The position numbers were made by a program, and so were the translations under genes. This document shows positions 28,658 to 37,385 of a DNA stretch of 39,350 nt, one piece after another. Origin of the DNA: Microbacterium sp. SA39 (lineage in GTDB: Bacteria; Actinomycetota; Actinomycetes; Actinomycetales; Microbacteriaceae); NCBI RefSeq assembly GCF_000967865.1, contig NZ_JXRU01000018.1:1-39350 (forward strand). Direction: 5' to 3'. Position 1 is the stretch's first letter; each line of letters begins with the position of its first letter. The notes beneath the pieces are model-generated. The model saw only the letters and a list, made by a program, of their open reading frames with translations. It was not told where the DNA came from and did no database searches.

Positions 28658-29110
28658 ATGACGACGGATCCAGCGGCGGCGTCCACCCGTCGACGGGTCG
28701 CGATCGCTCTCCTCGCCGCAGCGACGGTCGGCCTCGGACTGCTCGTCCACCGCGGCGTGGACGGAGCCGTCGGCGACATCGCGGGCGACGCCCTCTACGC
28801 CGTGCTCATCTACCTGCTCCTAGCCCTCGTCGTTCCGCGGGCACCTCGTGCTGCAGTGGCGGCGCTGGCTTTCGTCATCTGCGGAGGCATCGAGCTGCTT
28901 CAGCTCACTGGTCTTCCTCGCGAGTGGGCGGCGGTGTTCCCGCCGATCGAACTCGTCCTCGGATCCGGGTTCGATCCCCGCGACATCGTCGTCTATGCGG
29001 TGGCCGTCGCCGCGGCATCCTTCATCGACATCACCGTCAGTCGGCGCGGCGCTCGCTCCGCGTCCGGAAACGCCACAGGGCGCCCTCCCGAAGGAGAGCG
29101 CCCTGTGTGA
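28658..29110 (+). CDS. DUF2809 family membrane protein
   Basis: A 150-residue protein with four hydrophobic segments. [15 protein letters not shown] (residues 43-57), [13 protein letters not shown] and [16 protein letters not shown] are the conserved DUF2809 blocks (GDxLYxxLIY..., IExxQL, GxxFDxxDxxxY), similar to the VanZ-like fold. Function unknown. It stands alone. Its last codons are encoded by the left part of the terminator hairpin of the convergent rplT operon. Confidence 0.82.
   Translation: MTTDPAAASTRRRVAIALLAAATVGLGLLVHRGVDGAVGDIAGDALYAVLIYLLLALVVPRAPRAAVAALAFVICGGIELLQLTGLPREWAAVFPPIELVLGSGFDPRDIVVYAVAVAAASFIDITVSRRGARSASGNATGRPPEGERPV
29074..29107. terminator. Terminator hairpin for infC-rpmI-rplT (and DUF2809 on the other strand)
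   Basis: CACAGGGCGCCCTC pairs with GAGAGCGCCCTGTG (one mismatch) across a 6-nt loop. It starts 11 nt after the rplT stop codon on the minus strand and also contains the 3' end of the plus-strand DUF2809 gene, so it can end both transcripts. Confidence 0.75.
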
Positions 29111-29118
29111 AGAGGTCC

Positions 29119-29505
29119 TTACGCAGCCGACTTCGGCGCGTTGACGTCGGAAGGCAGAGCCTTCTTGGCCGTCTCGACCAGCGTCGTGAACGTCGCCGCG
29201 TCGTTGACCGCGAGGTCGGCGAGCATACGACGGTCGACCGTGACACCCGCGAGGCCAAGGCCCTGGATGAAACGGTTGTACGTGATGCCGTTCTGGCGTG
29301 CCGCAGCGTTGATGCGCTGGATCCACAGGCGACGGAAGTCGCCCTTGCGCTTGCGACGGTCACGGTACGAGTAGACCAGCGAGTGGATGACCTGCTCTTT
29401 GGCCTTGCGGTACAGACGCGAACGCTGACCGCGGTATCCTTTTGCGCGCTCGAGGATGACCCGGCGCTTCTTGTGGGCGTTTACCGCCCGCTTGACTCTT
29501 GCCAT
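29119..29505 (-). CDS. rplT: Ribosomal protein bL20
   Basis: 128 residues; binds 23S rRNA early in 50S assembly. The N-terminal RNA-binding extension ([38 protein letters not shown]) and globular domain ([19 protein letters not shown]) are typical. The usual C-terminus is followed by a short tail ([13 protein letters not shown]). Last gene of the infC operon. bL20 is the known autorepressor of this operon in E. coli and Bacillus; whether it acts here is unknown. Confidence 0.98.
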   Translation of the reverse strand: MARVKRAVNAHKKRRVILERAKGYRGQRSRLYRKAKEQVIHSLVYSYRDRRKRKGDFRRLWIQRINAAARQNGITYNRFIQGLGLAGVTVDRRMLADLAVNDAATFTTLVETAKKALPSDVNAPKSAA

Positions 29506-29537
29506 TTTCCTGTGTTCCTATTCGTGCGTCGGGCGCG

Positions 29538-29732
29538 TCAGCGGCCGAGAAGCTTCTTGGCCGTCTTGGTGTCAGCCTTCGAGAGCACCTGGTCCTGGTT
29601 CAGACGACGGGTACGCCGGCTCGACTTGTGCTCGAGGTTGTGGCGCATCCCGGCCTGCTGCTTCTTCAGCTTGCCGCTGCCGGTGATCTTGAAGCGCTTC
29701 TTAGCACCCGAGTGGGTCTTCTGCTTCGGCAT
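29538..29732 (-). CDS. rpmI: Ribosomal protein bL35
   Basis: 64 residues, starting [20 protein letters not shown], the conserved bL35 N-terminus, and rich in Lys/Arg. An ATG six codons upstream would add MTKEEK and is not conserved; GAAGAGA-like sequence before 29732 serves as ribosome binding site. It lies between infC and rplT, the usual order. Confidence 0.97.
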   Translation of the reverse strand: MPKQKTHSGAKKRFKITGSGKLKKQQAGMRHNLEHKSSRRTRRLNQDQVLSKADTKTAKKLLGR

Positions 29733-29805
29733 CTTCTCTTCCTTCGTCATGCGCCTTCTCAGGCGACGTTGTCAACCCGCGGTGCGGGAGTTCTGTGGGC
29801 GGGAG

Positions 29806-30432
<627 letters not shown>

Positions 30433-30666
30433 AGGTGCTCCTTAGACGATGTGATTCAGCCACTGCGACGCTCTCTGCGCCTCAGCCGAATTCGGAATCG
30501 TCCCACCCGCCGGCATTCAGACGCCGGCTCGCACCCTGCTACCGCCTCGATCTCTCGATCGGAGCCGGCGGAGTGCTGGACCCGGTAGCCTGGAACGGCA
30601 AGCGCGGGTGGGAAGTGAATCCTCTTTCGTTCCGGAGCATGATGCTCCGGAGCCCGCTGAAGTCTA
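30433..30666 (-). promoter_or_regulatory. Promoter and structured leader of the infC operon
   Basis: TAGACT at 30661-30666 (minus strand) is a good -10. It would give a leader of about 220 nt, far longer than others in the window. The leader holds a perfect 10-bp-arm hairpin TCCGGAGCAT/ATGCTCCGGA (30631-30651), a CGATC-GAGA-GATCG hairpin near 30549-30562 and GCCGGC-8 nt-GCCGGC near 30510-30529 with extended flanking pairing. No gene is visible in it. The layout resembles ribosomal-protein autoregulatory leaders. Confidence 0.5.
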
Positions 30667-30683
30667 ACAGAAGGCAAGGCGAA

Positions 30684-31082
30684 GTGACGAACCAGGCTCC
30701 CGACGATGCTGCATACGAGCGCGAAGAGCGCTGGGCCCGACAGGAGGAAGCGGCATCGTCCGCCACTCGGGACATCGCCGACGTCCCCGCCGTCGAGGTG
30801 ATCACCACCGCCGCCGTCCACCTCATGAGTGCGGCCGCCGTCAAGCTCGGGCTCGCCGACGACCCGGATGCCGCAGCGCAGCTCGACCTCGACGAGGCCC
30901 GCAAGCTCATCAACGCCCTCGCCGGACTCATCACCGCCGGCGCACCCGAGATCAGCGACATGCACGCACGCTCCCTGCGCGATGGACTGCGCTCCCTCCA
31001 GCTGGCGTTCCGCGAAGCCTCGTCCATCCCGGATCCCATCGGCAAGGGACCCGGCGAGAAGTGGACCGGGCCGGTCAACTGA
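30684..31082 (+). CDS. DUF1844 family protein
   Basis: A 132-residue mostly helical protein. IADVPAVEVITTAAVHLMSAAAVKLGL (in two helices), then DLDEARKLINALAGLITA, is the DUF1844 core; function unknown. The GTG at 30684 is chosen because it gives the typical acidic start (TNQAPDDAAYEREERWARQEE), with AGAAGG 8 nt upstream; the longer open frame through the infC leader is not protein-like. It diverges from infC, as in many actinobacteria. Confidence 0.82.
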   Translation: MTNQAPDDAAYEREERWARQEEAASSATRDIADVPAVEVITTAAVHLMSAAAVKLGLADDPDAAAQLDLDEARKLINALAGLITAGAPEISDMHARSLRDGLRSLQLAFREASSIPDPIGKGPGEKWTGPVN

Positions 31083-31103
31083 CGCTCCCGGGGTAGGGAC
31101 GGC

Positions 31104-31880
31104 TCAGGCGCTGCGGCGGAGCTTGACGGTCAGGGAGTCGGCGAGCACCGCGATGCGGTCGTCGGAGGCCCAGCGCTGAGCGAGGCGCTGCAGGACGGCG
31201 TCGAGCACCTCCCGCTCCAGGCCGTCGACGAGCTCAAGGATCACGACGAGCTCGGGCCCGCGCAGACGCGCATCCGGGTCTCCGGCCGCCACGGCCACGT
31301 CTATCACGGCGAGCTCGTGCGCCACGCTCTCCTGGAGGGCTCCGAAGACCTCCGGCGAGAGGAAGCTCGGCTCCCACGCGTGACCCTGCGCGATGGCCCA
31401 CACCGCAGGCCGACGGATCACGAATTCCGTGTCCGAGGTCGGGTCCAGGACGATGAGATCCGTGTCGTCGGCGGATGCCGCGAGAGCCGCTCGGGTCGCC
31501 TCGACGGGAACCGGACGCGCCGCGGCATCCCAGCGCTGCATCGACTCGACCGACGAGAACACGGGCTGCACGCGCCGACCGTCAGGAGCGGCGACCGTGA
31601 CGATCGAGAGCTCCTGCGTCTTGTCGACGGTCAGTCCGCTCGGCGCGACGCCCTCTTCGCCCTTCTCGGCGACGAGGGGGATCAGCACGCGTGCCGACCG
31701 GAACGCGTCGACCACCTCGACCTGCGAGCCGTCGCCGGCGCCGAAGCGCAGCAGAGCATCGAGCAGGGTCGGATCGGCGGAGCCGTCATCCGAGGTGTGC
31801 GGGTTCGGCTCGAAGCTCCGCCCCTCCCATGGGACGCCCGCGGAGTCTCCGGGGTTCGCCGGGTCAGTCCCCTGCGACAT
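31104..31880 (-). CDS. SseB family protein
   Basis: A 258-residue cytoplasmic protein with the SseB N-terminal domain: [15 protein letters not shown], then [24 protein letters not shown], matching the LVPxx...G...xPxFTSxExLxxW pattern. A C-terminal half with [18 protein letters not shown] and [10 protein letters not shown] follows. SseB is named for a sulfurtransferase-related gene, but actinobacterial members have no known reaction. Its start overlaps the end of priA by 17 nt, so the two are cotranscribed. Confidence 0.85.
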   Translation of the reverse strand: MSQGTDPANPGDSAGVPWEGRSFEPNPHTSDDGSADPTLLDALLRFGAGDGSQVEVVDAFRSARVLIPLVAEKGEEGVAPSGLTVDKTQELSIVTVAAPDGRRVQPVFSSVESMQRWDAAARPVPVEATRAALAASADDTDLIVLDPTSDTEFVIRRPAVWAIAQGHAWEPSFLSPEVFGALQESVAHELAVIDVAVAAGDPDARLRGPELVVILELVDGLEREVLDAVLQRLAQRWASDDRIAVLADSLTVKLRRSA

Positions 31881-32610
31881 CCAGCGCCTCAGCCAGCGTG
31901 AAGGCGCCGGCGTAGAGCGCCTTGCCCACGATCGCTCCCTCGACGCCCAGCGGCACGAGCTCGCGGAGCGCAGCGATGTCGTCGAGGTTCGAGATCCCCC
32001 CGGAGGCGACGACCGGCTTGGGGGTGCGCGAGGCCACTTCGCGCAGGAGCTCGAGGTTCGGGCCGCGCAGGGTGCCGTCCTTGGTGACGTCGGTCACGAC
32101 GTAGCGGCTGCAGCCGGCATCCTCCAGGCGGTCGAGCACCTCCCAGAGGTCGCCGCCCTCCTTCGTCCAACCGCGGGCCGCCAAGGTGGTGCCGCGAACG
32201 TCCAGTCCGACCGCGATCGCCTCACCGTAGCGGCCGATCACGTCGGCGGCCCACTCCGGGTTCTCCAGCGCGGCGGTGCCGAGGTTGATACGGGTCGCGC
32301 CGCTCTCGAGCGCTGCCTCGAGCGTCGCATCGTCGCGGATGCCGCCCGAGAGTTCCACGTTGACGTTCTTGAACTGCTTGATGACCTTGCGCAGGATGGG
32401 CGCGTTGCTGCCCCGGCCGAAGGCGGCGTCGAGGTCGACGAGGTGGATCCACTGGGCTCCCTGCGACACCCACTCCCCTGCGGCATCCAGCGGGTCGCCG
32501 TAGCTCGTCTCGGTTCCCGCCTCGCCCTGGGTGAGGCGGACCGCCTTGCCTCCGGCGACGTCGACCGCGGGAAGCAGGATGAGGGAAGGGGACTGCGCGA
32601 ACTCGTTCAT
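31864..32610 (-). CDS. priA: Bifunctional HisA/TrpF isomerase PriA
   Basis: A 248-residue TIM barrel. [19 protein letters not shown] carries the N-terminal catalytic Asp (near residue 14); [39 protein letters not shown] (second catalytic Asp) and [12 protein letters not shown] follow, ending [15 protein letters not shown]. In actinobacteria this enzyme handles both ProFAR (histidine) and PRA (tryptophan); dual function is inferred from the lineage. The start ATG at 32610 has AAGGA 4 nt before it. sseB overlaps its end. No other his genes are in the window. Confidence 0.93.
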   Translation of the reverse strand: MNEFAQSPSLILLPAVDVAGGKAVRLTQGEAGTETSYGDPLDAAGEWVSQGAQWIHLVDLDAAFGRGSNAPILRKVIKQFKNVNVELSGGIRDDATLEAALESGATRINLGTAALENPEWAADVIGRYGEAIAVGLDVRGTTLAARGWTKEGGDLWEVLDRLEDAGCSRYVVTDVTKDGTLRGPNLELLREVASRTPKPVVASGGISNLDDIAALRELVPLGVEGAIVGKALYAGAFTLAEALDVAGD

Positions 32611-32707
32611 TACGTCCTTGAGAGAGGAGGATGCGCCGTCTACGGGCACGAGAACAGAGGGTACCCCGGCGATCGTGTTCGACCCAAATGCCGGTAAGCT
32701 TTGCCCG

Positions 32708-33952
32708 ATGTCTGGACCGCACGAGAACACACCGCCCGCCGACAGTGCTCCCACGCCCCAAGGCGGCCAGTCGGAGTCGATCATCAACTCGATCCCGCCG
32801 ATGCCGTCGGCGCTGCCGCCGGTGCCTCCGATGCCGGACGCTCCCGCCGCGGACCTCCGCAGCGGGCGGGCTTCGGCGCCGGCTCAGCCTGAGCCGGTCG
32901 TCGAGGAGACATGGCCCAACCAGCCCGCACCGCAACTCGTGGAGCCGCCTCAGTACCACCGGAGCAGTGTGACCCCGCCGGCCGAGGCGAACGCGGACCC
33001 CGCCCCGCCCACGCGTCGCCAGCAGCGCGAGCTCCAGGGCAGGCAGTCTTTCCTCCTCGAGGAGCGCCCGGAGGAGCCCGCTCGGGAGGGTGTGCGCGGA
33101 GCGATCAACAAGCTCGGGTTCAAGATGGCACCGGATGCCGCGGAGCAGTCTGCTCGCAATGACGAACTCTCGGTGAGTCAGCACTGGCCGGGTCCGCGCA
33201 CCATCGCAGTCGTCAACGGCAAGGGCGGCGCCGGCAAGACCCCGTCGACCATTCTTCTCTCCGCTGTCTTCGCTCGCTACGGCGGCGCGGGGGTGCTCGC
33301 CTGGGACAACAATCAGACGCGCGGCACGCTCGGCTGGCGCACCGAGGCAGGCACGCACGACCGCACGCTGCTCGAGATGCTCCCGGAGTCGGAGCGCCTT
33401 CTCGGCACGGGAGCGCAGTCCGCCGATCTCGCCCATTTCGTGCACCACCAGCCGCGCGAGAAGTTCGACGTCCTGCGATCGAAGCCGATCCGCCTGGCGC
33501 ACGAGAACCGCCTTCACCCCGAAGACGTCGACGCGATCCACGCCGTCGCGGCGAAGTTCTACCGGCTCATCATCATCGATTCCGGAAACGACGAGTCCGA
33601 CCCGATGTGGCTGCGCATGATCGACCACGCGGATCAGCTCGTCGTGGCGACGACCACCAGGGCAGACCACGCCGAAGCCGGCGCGCTGCTGCTGGAGGCT
33701 CTGGAAGAGCGCGACGAGCGGTCCGCTCGCCTCGCAGACCAGGCCGTCGTCGTGGTGTCCCAGGCAGACCCGAAGGCATCCGCGGCCGACGTCGAGCATG
33801 TCGTCGGAGGTTATCGCTCGCTTGCGCGGGAGGTCGTCAGCATCCCGTTCGACCATGAGATGGTCGATGGTCACCTGCGTTTCGGCGCGCTGGCGAAGCG
33901 CACGCAGCGGGCGTGGCTCTCGGCGGCTGCCGCCGTCGCGCGCGGTCTCTGA
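32708..33952 (+). CDS. Proline-rich MinD/ParA-like ATPase (EspI-like layout)
   Basis: A 414-residue protein. Residues 1-130 are Pro/Ala-rich and presumably disordered. The ATPase domain starts at about 155: deviant Walker [17 protein letters not shown] (two lysines as in MinD/ParA), [12 protein letters not shown] as switch I and [15 protein letters not shown] as Walker B/switch II. The Pro after GKT is unusual. The arrangement recalls mycobacterial EspI of type VII secretion loci, and a type VII-like toxin island lies just downstream, but a role in secretion is inference. ATG 32708 follows TAAGCT (32695-32700) by 7 nt with no ribosome binding site, so it is probably leaderless. Confidence 0.8.
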   Translation: MSGPHENTPPADSAPTPQGGQSESIINSIPPMPSALPPVPPMPDAPAADLRSGRASAPAQPEPVVEETWPNQPAPQLVEPPQYHRSSVTPPAEANADPAPPTRRQQRELQGRQSFLLEERPEEPAREGVRGAINKLGFKMAPDAAEQSARNDELSVSQHWPGPRTIAVVNGKGGAGKTPSTILLSAVFARYGGAGVLAWDNNQTRGTLGWRTEAGTHDRTLLEMLPESERLLGTGAQSADLAHFVHHQPREKFDVLRSKPIRLAHENRLHPEDVDAIHAVAAKFYRLIIIDSGNDESDPMWLRMIDHADQLVVATTTRADHAEAGALLLEALEERDERSARLADQAVVVVSQADPKASAADVEHVVGGYRSLAREVVSIPFDHEMVDGHLRFGALAKRTQRAWLSAAAAVARGL

Positions 33953-34014
33953 CCGCCCGGTCCGGAGTTATCCACACGGTTGCACGGCTACCGCATCTGT
34001 CGGCGCGCAGTCGA

Positions 34015-34041
34015 TAGGGTCGAGGCATGATGCCCTGGTGA
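34015..34041 (+). promoter_or_regulatory. Leaderless-type promoter and start of a displaced gene
   Basis: TAGGGT (34015-34020), then 6 nt, then ATG at 34027, the same geometry as the intact leaderless genes of this window. The frame is only ATG ATG CCC TGG TGA. The convergent immunity gene begins its stop codon at 34045. This looks like the 5' end of a plus-strand gene whose body was replaced when the toxin island arrived. Confidence 0.4.
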
Positions 34042-34044
34042 CGT

Positions 34045-34761
34045 TCAGTGCGGCAGGACGTCGATTCCATTCAAGGCCCGAAAGTCGTTGTGCACAGCAT
34101 TAACTTGCTCGTGAGTCCAGTCCGTCGGCACCGAATACAACGACCCGGAACCCACGCGCTCGGCCGACATCCCTCTCGGTAGTTCCGGATCGACGAGCAC
34201 ATCGTCATGCAACCAGAGGTGACTGGAAGGACGAATCTGCCATCCTTTTCTCCCAGCCAACTTGTTGAGTGCCGGTGAAATCCGCTCCACGATCTGCGGG
34301 TCGAAGCTTTGGGCGGCCGTCTTTATCAGGATGCCTGCAGTGCCGTCATCGACCTTCCCCCCATCGGCGGCCGCGAGCTCAAGGCTGAGCCTGTGACGAG
34401 GGATTCTACGACCAACGAGATGGTCGCCCGCGTCAACAGAGACCGTGACGTCGTCTCCCGTAGAGGCTCGCCCGTGCAAGCCGAATGAATAGCCCTCGTC
34501 CGGCCCTACCGAGTCGAAGGCGTCAGTCATAGCACTTCGTCTCACTAGAGCCGGAAGGTCGCCCGCCCACGGGACTCGCTCGCCCCCAGGGTCCTCCGGA
34601 TCATCGAGGTTGCGGGACGGCAGCAGCATATGCCAGTCGTCTATACCCAGCGCAACACTTAGATTCCGCAGCAGCTCATCCGTGCGCGTCGCAATCCATT
34701 CTGGAGACTCGGCTACCCTGGTCCACGAAGCCAAGATATTGACAGTCTCCAACTTTTCCAC
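34045..34761 (-). CDS. Putative Imm52-like immunity protein
   Basis: A 238-residue soluble protein with no signal peptide. The start VNILASWTRVAESPEWIATRTDELL, split by conserved W, R and ES, and later beta-rich sequence resemble the Imm52 immunity family, which is found next to Tox-REase-5 toxins. It starts 5 nt after the stop of the toxin cassette with AGGA upstream (GTG start), the expected toxin-immunity order. Base composition is clearly less GC-rich than the housekeeping genes, a sign of transfer. Presumably it binds and blocks the toxin tip at 34767-35664. Confidence 0.65.
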   Translation of the reverse strand: MEKLETVNILASWTRVAESPEWIATRTDELLRNLSVALGIDDWHMLLPSRNLDDPEDPGGERVPWAGDLPALVRRSAMTDAFDSVGPDEGYSFGLHGRASTGDDVTVSVDAGDHLVGRRIPRHRLSLELAAADGGKVDDGTAGILIKTAAQSFDPQIVERISPALNKLAGRKGWQIRPSSHLWLHDDVLVDPELPRGMSAERVGSGSLYSVPTDWTHEQVNAVHNDFRALNGIDVLPH

Positions 34762-34766
34762 AGCGA

Positions 34767-36227
34767 CTATCCTACTTTCGGTGTGTAGATTACCTCGACG
34801 AATCCGTCGAAGCCAAGCGTATCTACGATTCTACGAACCCCGTGGGCACCATAGGCGTCAGTCACGTGCCACTCTAGAACGGCGCTGTCAGGGAGCATAT
34901 CGACCTGGCGAGTCAGTTGACGCGCGATCGCTTGTGTTCGAAGAACCGCCCACTCGCTTCTAGGCGCAAAGTGAAGTTGACCGTATCCGTTCTTTACCTC
35001 CAGGAACACCTCGACCGGGGGCGGACCCTGGCGCCAGGTGTGTCCGTCGAACTTGACGACACTTCCGGTGTCCGGGTCGACCTGGTGCCATTCGAGGAGA
35101 TGACCGTTCTCATCCCGGAGGATGCCGGAGATCTGTTCCTGCGCACCCATCCACGGCCTGTCCGGTCCGCGATTCACCGGAGCCCACCCCGACTCCTCCC
35201 CACCTCGCACATACGTGGCATCCGGCGTATACGCCGGATGAGCGCCGGGGTAGTGCACATCACCCGACTCATACTCAACAGCCCGGGAATGGTCGACGTC
35301 GAACCCCTCCGGCAAAGGGCGAGGCGTCGCCCCCCACCCATCACCCCGGTTGAACGCCACCCACTCATTCCACTCCGGAACCCACCGCATCTCCCACCCG
35401 GCCGTGCCCGCTCGGTTGAACTCCACCAAAGGTGCCCCCGTACGCGGATCGACACGTACACCGTCATCGTTACGCCACGCGTTGTCCCATGCCTCAGCCC
35501 GCTCCGCGGGCGTGTGCTGCTCCGGCGCACGACTCACACCCACCGACTCCGGCACAGCCACCGGCACACCATCCTGAACCACCCGCGGCCCCGCCGAAGC
35601 TGGGCCCACTTCCACACGTTCGGGACGCGCACCCGTCCCCGACACCTCGAACGCCACCGGTCCCGCCACCGGTCGCGCCGCCGGCGTGTCCAGCCCGAGC
35701 GACTCCGACACCGTCACGCTCGAGGGCACCCGACTCGTCTCGACGGCGACGTTCACCACACCCGGCACCACCGCGGGCCGCACATCATCCAGGCGGACCG
35801 CGTCGATCAGAGACCGCCACCCACCCCGAACACCGCTCGCAGACACATCAGCGGCCCGCACCACCCCCGAGATCAGATGCGAACCACCCGGAATCGCGAA
35901 CTCCGCCATATGAGTGCCGACCTTCACCACGAACGACCCCACCCGCGTGCCGGTCAACACCACCTTCCCGACACCCGCCACCGGAATGAAGAACGTCCCG
36001 ATATTCGCCGCGGACTCCGTGAAAGTCGCCACACCATCATCAGACCACTTATGCCACCCGTCCTCACCCGCCAGGAAAGCCTGCTGATCCCACCCGATCA
36101 GACTCCCCCAACTCGACGCGACGACATTCACGCGATCCTGCAGATACCCCGCCTCACCCGCGGGGATGTTCCCACCCGCGAACATCGACCGCACCCCGAG
36201 AGGGATCAACACCACCGTCGACCACAC
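34767..36227 (-). pseudogene. Orphan toxin cassette with Tox-REase-5-like tip (N-terminus missing)
   Basis: A 486-codon frame whose first 187 codons are nearly identical to the middle of the full-length toxin at 37382-39350. After the shared ...TPAARPVA it continues into a different tip. The last ~130 residues (ISGILRDENGHLLEWHQVDPD, EVFLEVKNGYGQLHFAP, QARRQ-like IARQLTRQVDM, VLEWHVTDAYGAHGVRRIVD) resemble the Tox-REase-5 nuclease domain, with E-x-K as likely catalytic residues. The frame begins within the shared segment at a GTG without ribosome binding site, and a stop lies about 60 nt upstream, so it lacks the ~260-residue N-terminal secretion part. It is best read as a silent tip awaiting recombination, not an active gene. 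Confidence 0.75.
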
Positions 36228-36253
36228 GAAGTCCCCGACCCCGCTCCACGTCT
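35665..36253. repeat. Pre-toxin repeat, copy in the orphan cassette
   Basis: 589 bp matching 37965-38553 at an exact 2300-bp offset with only three mismatches that I find (35733, 35970, 36012). Both edges are abrupt: beyond 36253 and before 35665 the two copies are unrelated. It encodes residues from about GVGDFVW to TPAARPVA. Such a long near-identical block allows homologous recombination that would place the orphan tip on the full-length toxin. Confidence 0.95.
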
Positions 36254-36316
36254 CGCCAAGCTCACGTTCGACCGCTCGGCCAGACCTCGCTCAACGCCTG
36301 CGATATACTGACGCGG

Positions 36317-36464
36317 TCAGGCAGGAGACGGTGCAGGCCTCCAGACATTCGCTACCGATTGGACATTCTCCAGATCAGCAAAAGGCACGGTGAGTTCAAA
36401 ATATCCAGGCTCAACGACGCCGGGTTGCAAAGAACGGACAGACTCCCACGTCGGATTCTCCAGC
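36317..36464 (-). pseudogene. C-terminal remnant of an unknown (possibly immunity) gene
   Basis: An open stretch of about 48 codons ending at TGA 36317, reading NPTWESVRSLQPGVVEPG, YFELTVPFADLENVQ, VANVWRPAPSPA. It is protein-like, beta-rich and has no start codon: it begins directly at the broken end of the IS3-family remnant. It looks like the tail of a gene cut by that insertion, and by position it could be the former immunity gene of the decayed cassette. No family recognised. Confidence 0.45.
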
Positions 36465-36667
36465 GGCGAGCTGCGTCACGAGCGGGTACGTCATTTTCCC
36501 GGTAGATGCGCCTGCGCGAAATACGCCGCCGCGCGGCGAAGCACCTCATTCTCCTGCTCCAGCAGACGAACCCGCTTACGCAACTCACGGGCCTCGTCGG
36601 CCTCGGCCCGCGTGACGCCCGGCTTCGCGCCGGTCTCGACGGCCTGGCGGACCCAGTTCTGCAGACG
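36460..36667 (-). mobile_element. IS3-family transposase remnant (orfA end, orfB start)
   Basis: RLQNWVRQAVETGAKPGVTR, then AELRELRKR-like EARELRKRVRLLEQENEVLRR and AAAYFAQAHLPGK, is the C-terminal half of IS3-family OrfA with its leucine zipper. The stop overlaps an ATG (AAAATGA, 36491-36497), the usual site for the -1 frameshift to OrfB, and the OrfB start MTYPLVTQLAA is present before the sequence breaks off near 36460. Both ends of the element, most of orfB and the terminal repeats are missing. Confidence 0.75.
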
Positions 36668-37042
36668 TACCGGATCCTCAGCTCCGTTATCAAGACGAAA
36701 ATCGGCGTTGATGGCGGAGATCTTCTCTGCCGGAACCTGTGGTGCGTCCGCAGCAGCGTGATGAGGAGGCTCGAACAATGTCGTGTGCGGCGGGACGTGC
36801 TCTGGTGGTTGCACTCCCAACAAATGGTTCTGCGCTGCCGGCGTATCCAGCCCGAGCGACTCCGACACCGTCACGCTCGATGACACGCGGCTCGTATCGA
36901 CCGCGACATTAACCACACCACCGCAGGCCGCACATCATCCAGGCGGACCACGTCCATCAGAGACCGCCACCTACCCCGGACACCGCTCGCCGACACATCC
37001 GCGACCCGCATCACCCCCGAGATCAGATGCGAACCACCCGGA
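36668..37042 (-). pseudogene. Decayed toxin cassette
   Basis: 36832-37042 is a diverged copy (about 90% identical by eye) of part of the pre-toxin repeat, with a 7-nt deletion near 36920 that breaks the reading frame. It continues into unique sequence (QNHLLGVQPPEHVPPHTTLF, then VPAEKISAINADFRLDNGAE) that stops at the IS3-family remnant. The order is that of an orphan tip: repeat, variable tip, then a possible immunity remnant at 36317. The divergence shows it is older than the 589-bp duplication. Confidence 0.65.
36832..37042. repeat. Third, diverged copy of the pre-toxin repeat
   Basis: Aligns with 35675-35892 (and 37975-38192). About 20 substitutions plus the 7-nt deletion are visible. 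It covers only the left third of the repeat and ends sharply at 37042, shortly after the TNT immunity gene. Confidence 0.8.
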
Positions 37043-37094
37043 GACGCTTAGACCAAGTCATCGAATCACCCCAACGCTTGAACCGTTCCCGCTG

Positions 37095-37385
37095 TCATAC
37101 CGGCAGCCCAGCGCGTCGACGACGCTTTTGGATGTCCTCGATGATGAATTCATATGCATCCTCGATTGTCTCTCCGGCGAACGGCTCGCCTAGCCGGACC
37201 AGTGCGAGTGCGAAACCTGCCCGCCCGTCGGGCTGCAACACCTCGAAGCGGCCCCCCTGATTGACAATGTTGTATTCGGATCCGATCAGATCACTCGATG
37301 AAGGCGCCACATGGATCGCGCGAGCAATTGTCTGCGGTGTGTGCCCGTATGCGATTAGTTGCGCCATGAAAGCGTCCTCATTCAT
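37095..37385 (-). CDS. Putative immunity protein for the TNT-tipped toxin
   Basis: A 96-residue acidic soluble protein (MNEDAFMAQLIAYGHTPQ..., ending EDIQKRRRRAGLPV) with no recognised family. Its ATG overlaps the toxin stop by 4 nt (ATGA), the tightest possible coupling, and that position is the main reason for the call. It contains GGRFEVLQPDGRAGFALALV, probably a beta hairpin. It is much shorter than the M. tuberculosis TNT antidote IFT and not obviously related, so it may be a different immunity family. Confidence 0.6.
   Translation of the reverse strand: MNEDAFMAQLIAYGHTPQTIARAIHVAPSSSDLIGSEYNIVNQGGRFEVLQPDGRAGFALALVRLGEPFAGETIEDAYEFIIEDIQKRRRRAGLPV

Noticed and set aside
33968..33976. 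TTATCCACA, a perfect DnaA-box sequence
   Set aside because: It is a single site with no cluster, no AT-rich unwinding region and no dnaA/dnaN nearby, so it is not a replication origin.
34767..36227. Treating the orphan cassette as a complete short toxin gene
   Set aside because: Its first codons are the middle of the shared toxin segment, it has no ribosome binding site, and a stop codon closes the frame just upstream.
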